From Planoprotostelium fungivorum (Eukaryota > Evosea > Variosea > Cavosteliida > Cavosteliaceae), in assembly GCA_003024175.1 (NCBI GenBank), contig MDYQ01000152.1, positions 1 to 64,000 of the forward strand: DNA of 64,000 nucleotides, given 5' to 3'. The notes under the pieces were generated by a model that ran no database searches, was not told where the DNA came from, and saw only the letters and a list, made by a program, of their open reading frames with translations. Each line of letters begins with the position of its first letter. Position 1 is the first letter of the stretch. This document shows, in pieces, positions 56,645 to 64,000 of the stretch. The position numbers and the translations under genes are program-made.

Positions 56645-57317
56645 CCTTTGGTCTCAGCTCTCGCCTCTTCGGAATGTCCACACACAAGTTTGTCATCGAG
56701 CGGTCTGAACAACGACGACAAGGTCGATCTGGTGGATTCAGTTCGATTGATAATCGATACGATTACCTCCATCGCAAGAAAGGTCCGGGAAGACGAGATA
56801 GAGGATATATTGATGTGTGATACATTTAGTGATATCAAATTTAGAGGTGGCAATTGTTGAGGTCACCGAGCTATGGGGAATTCAAACAGTGTGATATTAC
56901 ACGATCAGACAACAGTAGTGATCTGGTCGCTCACATTGTGGCGCATTGGCGAGATATGCCTTCTAAAGATGGAAATGAGAAGAAGATAAAGATATTGACA
57001 GAACCAATCATTACTGAAGTAAAGAAACGAACACGAACCCTGATAATTCGACACATTATCCCCCATATGGTGTGTGACAGTATGTCCCTGATGAATTGTC
57101 AACAGACACTCCGCATGAAATACAACGGTTGTGGTCAGCGAATGAGGAGATGTCGATGTTGATATCGCCATGTAGCCGTTAGATGGTCGCGGAAGTTCAA
57201 AAAATTCTTCATAGATTTCAATGCGAGGACGCAAACCGGTCCTTTAAGGGTTAAAGACTTTTTTGTTTTCACTACAACAAAGATACATCACATCATTCCA
57301 GATCGGACGACGGTCGC
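56645..57317. other. Unresolved region before member F
   Basis: About 670 bp with overlapping open frames on both strands (for example LVAHIVAHWRDMPSKDGNEK on plus at 56925-56980) but no recognised domain. The last 40 bp before 57318 is the 5' flank of F-box member F. Confidence 0.4.
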
Positions 57318-58994
57318 ATGGAACCATCTCAGCTACCAACCGATCTATGGACCGACATCCTCTCCTTTCTATCATTACCTGATCTGTGTGCGCCGTGCTT
57401 CTCCTCTAAAGCTCTCTGTGAGGCCGCCCGCCGTGTCATCGACTCTTCCATACTCGAGAGCAGCAATTGGTGGCGTCACAAGAAGACACTGCCGGTGGCT
57501 AACATCGAGATCGTCAAGTGGTGGATGTCAAACATCAGAGGACCCACGAAAGGAGAAGTGTTAGAAGCCGCACGCAGAGATCAGCTGGAGGTGATCGACT
57601 TGATGGGCTGGGACAATACACAGATACGGTCTTCAGATCACACGCACCCTTTCGTCCAACGGAAGACTTCACCTTGGAATTGGGGGGACATTCTGACAGA
57701 GTCGATCGGAAGAGGCAGCAAGAGAACCATCGTAGCCTGCCTGAACAGAGGAGAACACATTACAGATGAACAGAGTGCGAGGATATTCAAGAGGGTCGGC
57801 AAGGAGGGAAATCTAGAGATGCTGCGATGGATGCACGAAGGAAAGGAAGTGGAGGGTCTACCACTTGCCCCGCCTGGATTGAGGCTTGGCAGCTATTTGT
57901 TTTATCTTCTGGCTCGTTCCTGTGCGAGAAGAGGACACAGACATGTCATTCTGTGGTTGAAAGAGATTGGTCAACTCGAAGGCAGTGGGAGCGGAATGTG
58001 AGCAGATCGTGAATAAGCTGCGCTGACAGATCGAGGTATGAGGCGGCAGGGGGAGCTGGTCGCATGGACATGATCACCTGGATGGTGAAGGTTTATAGGA
58101 AGAAGAGTTGACGTAGAGACAGGAGGAAAATGATATCTCCTGCACGTACATCTCCCTCGCAGATTTCGTTGGTTCGTTTGAACTCTTCCAGTGGGCTCTG
58201 AATGTCAGTTTCTCCGTCGTCTCGTTCATCGATTGATTCCTTTACAGAACAGCCAGATGGTAAATAATGGAACCATCTATCTGAGAGCAATCAACAGAGG
58301 TGGCTGTGCCGATGTGAAATGGTCTCGGTGGGACAGACGATTGATTTCGGTAGGTGATGCGATGGTGCTACGAGAACGAGCAATGCCCTTTCACTAGGGA
58401 TGCATACAGTTTTTGGGTGTATCACGACAACGTCGAGGTGTGTGCACACAGACTCTTTGTCTGCTCTCGTAACATGATCATCATGAGTATCTCTCGATCG
58501 ATTGGAGGATCTGAAACGATCAGGCATACCAACTGGCCATCGATCACGGTTATCTCACATCCAATACAATTGTGAACATCAACTCTGTTGGTGATTACTT
58601 TCCACTCATCCGATGGTTCCATACGAAAGAAATGGTGATCAACAATCTGTAAGTGAATCCGATCGTTCTTTCAAATGAAGCTGAAGACAGTGTCACATCA
58701 GCGATCACTGCAGACCGATTGGACATCTTACAGTGGGCGTTAGAGAACAACTACTCTTTTGAAACAGACTCCATCCACCAGGCCGTGTGCTTTGCATCAT
58801 CTGATCTGATCGAATGGATGATCGAGAGTGAGAGATCTTCGACGTAGAAGAAAGTGATTGTAGCAGGGGAACCATCCTTTGAGGAGAAGCTGTACGAAAA
58901 GATGGATATCGTGGAGCAGATGAACGAGATCGTGTTCGACTGGCTCACGAAGAGACAAATGGATAATCAGGCGGATCTATCAACAAGAGAATAA
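57318..58994 (+). CDS. F-box protein with ankyrin-like repeats, intact member F
   Basis: Eight exons with the family junctions; exon 1 is 57318-57997 (680 nt, same as member E). F-box: QLPTDLWTDILSFLSLPDLC then APCFSSKALCEAARRVID. Repeat-like blocks: IEIVKWWMSNIRGPTKGEVL, LEVIDLMGWDNTQI, SKRTIVACLNRGEHI, LEMLRWMHEGKEVEGLP, RHVILWLKEIGQL, RMDMITWM, LFQWALN, VMRWCYENEQCPFTR, AIDHGYLTSNTIVNI, LDILQWALENNYSFE and VFDWLTKRQ. It ends LSTRE at 58994. All exons are open. The intron before exon 6 is longer than in E. It stands about 5.7 kb from E, separated by PSTK, the oxidoreductase and small genes, so the family is dispersed locally and not one unbroken tandem array. Confidence 0.87.
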
Positions 58995-59091
58995 GGACGA
59001 AGTCATAAAAGAGATTCTGTCGATCTTAACTCTGTTCTTTCCCACTCGCGTGGATAGATACAAATTCTTCTCTTAAATGTTTAATTCGCAT

Positions 59092-62000
59092 TTACATCGT
59101 TTCGTTCGTTTTTTCTCCTGTGACCTGCTGAAACGTTAAATGTGTGATTGTTCCTTGGCTTACCGAAACATCCATAGCTCTTTTCTCTTCCGTCTCTTCT
59201 TTGTTCATTTCCTTTCTCTCATCTAGAATTTCCTCGTTCTCTGACCTCTCCTCTCCTCTCTTCTCCTGTATCTTCTCTTCCATATCTATCTCCTGTCTCT
59301 CCTCTTCCACCTCTTCTACCTTCTCTATGTTTTCTCTTTCCACCACTTGTCTCTTCTCTTTTGTCTCTCCTTTCTTGTCTTCTTCATCCTCTCGATGTAC
59401 ATCCAGACCTCCTCTCGGCATCGCCTTCTATACATCCTCCCTCTCTTCTCCTTCCACCGATCTTCTGGACGATCTACCACAGTCAATCTCCTCCTATACA
59501 TAACCTTCACCTCCTCAACAGCCCCGATATCTTGCTCCTGAAGCTTCCCTCTTGCGATGAACTCCTCGACAACTTGTTCTCGTCTTCTCTCGTCTCTCTC
59601 CTCGTTTTACCGTTCACTCTGACGTGTCTTCCCTTCGTATCTTCCGTGATGATGTCGTTACCTGTGTCATTCAGATGTTGTGGAGATATAAATAATCTAT
59701 TCTCACCTTCTTGATAAGAGATCTCGTCGTAGACTTTCTTCGGTCTGTTGCTGGTGGATGATTTTCGTAACGATCTGCAAGTGTCAGTCTGACGTTCGAA
59801 GTAGGAGATGGATACCTGGTGGAGGACGTGCGGCTGTTGGATTCGGATCTGGGAGGGGTGTAGACTCGTGTGGTACCTGAACGGGGGTCTTCTATGATGA
59901 TCTTGTCTCCCTGCTTGTAGAATAACATCTTACGATTGTCTGTCATTTCGTCAGTGTCATATGTTCAGAAAGTGATCATCACGTAGATGGATTGTGTGAT
60001 GAGAAGTTATGTCATATGTGATCTACGATTAATATATTTATGAGGAACGTAAGGATGAAACGATTATTTGCGTCGTCAAATTTCTCAGTGATATCACACG
60101 ATATTATCACGTGTATAAGAATTACAAGATAGAGGATTTGACTCACTCTGAATCTTCTCTCTGATCACCCTGGCCAGAGCTGCATCCGTCTCTCCTCCTC
60201 TCCTCACTTCTTCCTCTTCATCACTCTCTTCCCTCTCCTTCTCCCTCCTCTCTTGACTCTCTTTCATCCTCTGCATCTCGATCGATTTCCTCTCTTCATC
60301 CATCGATTTCCTCTCTTCTTCTTCTTTGATCTCTTTCCTCTTCTTCTTTGATAACAAGAGACTTCCTTCTGATTTCCTCACCTTATTTCGCGTGTGAGAG
60401 ACAGTACATCGATCAGTATCTCACTTTTCTTCCGATCTGTAAGGTGGGGACTGTGTTACCGTGGACAAAGACAGATGAGATGATCAACCAGCTGACTACG
60501 GGCCACACGATGTCTCTCAATCTCTCGTGTCCTTCATTCTGTTGAACGAATAAATTGAAAATGAATTCAATCCTGATGATTTAAATCACCTCTGTGAAAT
60601 AGATTCGGACGATCATGGCGTAGAAGACAGCTCCAACACCTGCATGGAGATCAATCGAGATCGAAGACATAAGAGAGATGTGCGATCACATCTTTGATGT
60701 CTACGTGATGTACATCGGATGTGATGATTCATCGACGATGACACACCTATGGGTCCGAACCATCCGCAGAATAGAGCTTCTCTGAACGTTCTCACTGCAG
60801 GAATAAACTTGTAAAAGGCTACTATGAAGGGTAGTCTCCTCAATAGTAATATCCACGCCGACAATAAGAATAACCTCCAGATGTCCATGTTCAGTCCTGT
60901 GCTCTGATAGTGTCCCCATGGTAGAGAGATACCGATGTAAACGAAGATTGATAAGGTGAGGAAGTTATCGACGATGTCTTGGAAGTGTGCCTCCTCTGCT
61001 TTCTCTACGAACCAATCGCTGAAATAAAAAGATCAGATGAATATATTTCAATTTCAGACCAAGAATGAAGAATGAAGGAGGATGAAAATAGATGGAGACT
61101 CACTCCCAAGCGAAAGTCATTCCAGCAACGAAATTAGAGAGGAGATCGTCCGAGCCCAAGATACTTACCACTCCTTCGATGAAGATCTACAGACGAATCA
61201 GAACTGACCATGAGATGGTGGTATGATGATGATGTGACATCGATCGTCGAGACGATCATCACCACGGTGCGTCATGGTGAATTTAGATGACTCACCGCGA
61301 GAGCCAGAGTGTAAGCGAAGAAAGACTCCTTATCAGTCCACTCCCTCCCCTCCGCAAACTTGAGCAACCTCTTTGCCACGTAACCGGCGACGAAACCGAT
61401 GATGCATGACAAGATGATGTTGTAGGCGATGTTGAGGTAGAACCATTTTCCTATGGCCTCACCCACTGGATAGTTCAAGAGGTAGAGGGAGAGGAAGAGG
61501 AAGGGATAGCCAGCACCATCGTTGGCTCCACTCTCTGCGGAGAGAAGGTTCTGAAGGTGAGGTGGAACGTGTTCGTCGGCGAATCTTCCCTTGACGACAG
61601 AGTTGGCTAAGACCTGGGAGACGTTCAGAGGTGATGACGATGATGAGATGGTGTCGCGATGATGTGGAATGGTGAAACGATCGAGGAGAAAAAATATGAG
61701 GGGTGATGATGTGGAGATAGAAGTGGAATGAATGAGGATGAAACTGTGGGGAGAGATGAAAAAGAGATGCACCGGATCGGTTGGCGCGACACATGCACCG
61801 ATGGCCATAGCTTCCAACTAGAAAAGAGTTAACGAAAGAAGAGATGATAGAAGACTCAACGAATGTGATGTCATCGATGATGATCCACACTCCGAGAGAG
61901 CTGATCATCCACATGAATAGCATGAGAGGACCCAACAAGATGAGCATGGAGACCCATTCTTTTCTAAAATAAGCTCTCGGTAGTGCCACTCCCGCGATCA

Positions 62001-62449
62001 TAACCTTTCATACAGATTCAATCTTTGTTGATGCACGAAAGAACTGTTTATATTCACCTGAACACCGATGACGATTCGAGTGAACTCTAATGTGATCTCA
62101 TATTCGTCTCCCCAATTGCTAGGTATCAATAGTCTCGACACGTAGGGTCCTAATAAAATACCAACCACGATAGAAATAACTGTAGGATTTCAGTTGATGC
62201 CGAATCCACACGAATCGATCGTGTGGTGATATGTCTGGTAAAAACTCACAGGCTTCACTGATAAAAAATCGATTCTTAACCAGATAACCCACGAGGATCA
62301 TCAATACGATGTACCCTCCTAGAAAAGCATATGCAATGTGTAGAGGTGTTGCATCTGAATATCAAAAAGTCAGACATGTTGGATCCCACAGACGATACCA
62401 TATACCTGTTAGCTCGTGATTTGCCATCAGAAGTTACTGTCGCTGCCAT
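59092..62449 (-). CDS. Na+/H+ antiporter of the fungal NHA1/SOD2 type
   Basis: Exports Na+ or K+ in exchange for H+ at the plasma membrane. Membrane segments read HIAYAFLGGYIVLMILVGYL, VMIAGVALPRAYF, LILLGPLMLFMWMISSLGVW, MAIGACVAPTDPVLANSVVK, LLSAESGANDGAGYPFLFLS (the conserved ND pair that carries the cation), IILSCIIGFVAGYVAKRLL, FVEKAEEAHFQDIVDNFLTL and WPVVSWLIISSVFVHGNTV. A long cytoplasmic tail follows: charged coil SEGSLLLSKKKRKEIKEEEE, then across an intron with phase match NNRKMLFYKQGDKIIIEDPR, which mirrors the Y.EG.K.IIED patch found in fungal NHA1 tails. A Glu-rich end reaches 59092. One in-frame TAG near 59433 means that an exon border there is unresolved. The N-terminal exon (start at 62449, MAATVTSDGKSRAN) is tentative because its phase does not fit the next exon. 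Confidence 0.85.
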
Positions 62450-62702
62450 CGTTCAAACTGAGCGGGCGTACACTCGAATTTCATCTGAATCTAAGGAACT
62501 GCAACCGCACCGCAAATGAAATTCTCCGAAGCAACAGCACTATTCATTTCACGACTCAAATGTTCCGATAGATACAGCCCTCCACATCATGAGCACCATT
62601 TGTGATACGAAACAACGTCTTTCGATGAAGAAATGTTCCGAACCACAACATCTCTTTATGAATCTCGTATCGATGAAAGAGGACAGCGGAGATGAACGAT
62701 CA

Positions 62703-64000
62703 TCACACGGCGTTCTTGTTGTTGATGGTGTTGAGGATCATGTTGAGACCGTTATAGAGGTTGACTCGTATCTTGTTCTCCTGTATCAGCACCTCGAACA
62801 CCTTCCTCCATCCATCATACCACTGCATTCCATCAATCCATAATCCATGGCGAGTTGTAGAACAACTCACCCTCGATATCTCCGCGAAATTATTAGACGT
62901 GAGCAGCCACACGTATAACAGGTGCAGCCACTTTGGAAAGAAGTGTTGGTCTAAGATATCGGCCACCTTGTTGTCTCCGATGATGTCTCTCCAATACATG
63001 AGGTCCTCTATCTCTCTCATCGACTGTGCGTTGGGATCCACCTGCCCAAAATGAGTCCCAAAGAATTTCCCGCCAAGATTCACCTTCAGTGTTTGTATGG
63101 CATATGTCAGTTGAGGTACCAATTTAGAGGTAACTGAGGCCATTTGAACTTCGTTCCACAGGTCCTTCCAGGGTAAGACCATGTCTTTACTATCCTTGTT
63201 CTCCTTCCACTTCTTGAGATACAACGACATCTTCTGTCGAATGGTAGGATATAGACCTTCCAGCTGTCGCGTGAGATGTCTCAGCCAAGGGAAGATCCAT
63301 CGATGGATGAGAGGCGTGTCGACGCTCAAGTCCCAATTCTCGATGGCGCGTTGTAGTTTGGGGTAGATGAGGTCTTCTAATATCTCCTTCTTGATGGATG
63401 TGGGCAGTGTGGTGGACCACGCGTCGTAAACTTCTTCCATCTGAAAAGATTCTCGCTTGGCGTCCCACGTTGTGATGGTCCTGCGGAGGATGGGTAGGAC
63501 AGTTAAGGTGCACAGTTGGAGGTAGAGGTCGTTCTCCTCTTCTTCTTCTTCTTCTGTCTGTGAAGGAATGAGTATCTGTTTATTTTTCGATTTAAATCGA
63601 TTTGAATCTCTATGTATTCAATGATGTTGTTATACACATATCACGTGGAGATGTTTGGATATACGCTACACGACATATAACTCACATCGTAAGCAGTCAA
63701 CTTCTTCCACTGATGGATCTGCTCTGATCCCAGAGATGGATGAGATAGAGGATCCCACTCTGCCAAGTTCCTCTTCACTACAGGTAGAGCCATTGTAGCG
63801 GCCAACAGGGGCAGGTCTAATTTTCCGTATTCTTCCGGATACTTGATCTGCAGCAGCTCGAAGGCCTTTCCGAGATCTTTCAGAGAAATTTCTGAGGCTA
63901 CTAGCTTCGCCTTGCATTTTCCCAGGATCATCTTGATGTAAGAGAGACCTTCTTCCTTCTTTCGGACTTCTTGATGTGTCATGGAGAGAACATCATGTTC
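62703..64000 (-). CDS. TFIP11-like splicing factor, GCFC domain (5' end outside window)
   Basis: The C-terminal part of a GCFC-domain protein of the TFIP11/Ntr1 type, which helps disassemble the spliceosome with the helicase DHX15/Prp43. From the window edge: EHDVLSMTHQEVRKKEEGLS, LLQIKYPEEYGKLDLPLLAA, then across an intron after LTAYD to a Glu-run TEEEEEEENDLYLQLCTLTV, WDAKRESFQMEEVYDAW, LIYPKLQRAIENWD, PLIHRWIFPWLRHLTRQLEG, ILDQHFFPKWLHLLYVWLLT and WYDGWRKVFEV, ending at 62703. The W...P.L..A...W and FPKW...L..WL patterns are typical. The G-patch expected at the N-terminus would lie beyond 64000. The end LNMILNTINNKNAV is shorter than in animal TFIP11, so a further 3' exon cannot be excluded. 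Confidence 0.85.

Noticed and set aside
59425-59440. In-frame TAG in the antiporter tail read as evidence for a reassigned stop codon
   Set aside because: All other genes in the window use TAA, TAG and TGA as stops in the normal way. An unresolved intron border is the simpler reading.
1-64000. tRNA, rRNA, CRISPR, reverse transcriptase or transposase genes
   Set aside because: I looked for B-box-like GGTTCGAnnCC contexts, spaced direct repeats and the usual polymerase or transposase motifs and found none that held up. Absence by eye is not proof.

Overview
The window is nuclear DNA of a eukaryotic microbe with compact, intron-rich genes. Introns are short (about 22-60 nt, mostly GTGAG or GTAAG donors and plain AG acceptors), and intergenic gaps often run 100-250 bp. 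The content is a serine/threonine receptor-like kinase of TKL type, an expanded F-box/ankyrin-like family, a very large secreted cysteine-rich protein, a fungal-type Na+/H+ antiporter and a GPI-type beta-1,3-glucanase. This mix fits an amoebozoan, most likely a protosteloid or variosean amoeba such as Planoprotostelium; that placement is inference from gene style, not proven. I see no recognisable retroelement, virus-derived gene, tRNA, rRNA or CRISPR array.

Layout. 1-1.87 kb: no recognisable gene, one arm of a dispersed inverted repeat. 1.87-4.39 kb (+): WWE-PARP ADP-ribosyltransferase. 4.63-15.58 kb (-): an 11-exon gene for a secreted cysteine-rich protein whose exons sum exactly to 3,488 codons. 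15.9-18.6 kb: a MITE, two decayed F-box/ankyrin copies, a hairpin and a doubtful ORF. 18.6-20.4 kb (-): threonine aldolase; 20.6-21.7 kb (+): inositol-monophosphatase-family phosphatase. 22-31.2 kb (-): F-box/TPR-like protein, SAP-domain protein and a long coiled-coil protein. 31.4-33.4 kb: a second MITE next to a frameshifted F-box/ankyrin pseudogene. 33.8-38.9 kb (-): beta-propeller receptor kinase. 38.96-40.8 kb (+): intact F-box/ankyrin gene. 41.2-42.5 kb (-): truncated cytochrome P450. 42.8-44.5 kb (-): GH17 glucanase with X8-like domain and GPI signal. 45.2-51.6 kb (+): three more F-box/ankyrin members (one frameshifted). 51.8-53.3 kb (-): quinone oxidoreductase. 53.5-54.6 kb (+): L-seryl-tRNA(Sec) kinase. 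55-57 kb: small unknown genes and a perfect hairpin. 57.3-59.0 kb (+): another F-box/ankyrin gene. 59.1-62.4 kb (-): NHA1-type antiporter. 62.7-64.0 kb (-): C-terminal part of a TFIP11/GCFC splicing protein that runs off the window.

Two themes stand out. First, a locally multiplying family of F-box proteins with non-canonical ankyrin-like repeats: four intact genes, one with a single frameshift, one clear pseudogene and two relics within 43 kb. They share an eight-exon structure, and a MITE insertion shared by two of them orders part of the duplication history. The intact members are probably substrate receptors of SCF ubiquitin ligases. Second, a cell-surface and secreted set (cysteine-rich giant, propeller kinase, GPI glucanase, antiporter) fits a free-living phagotroph that senses and processes walls or prey. 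The gene models were built by eye from GT-AG junctions and reading-frame continuity; where I could not resolve a junction I say so.
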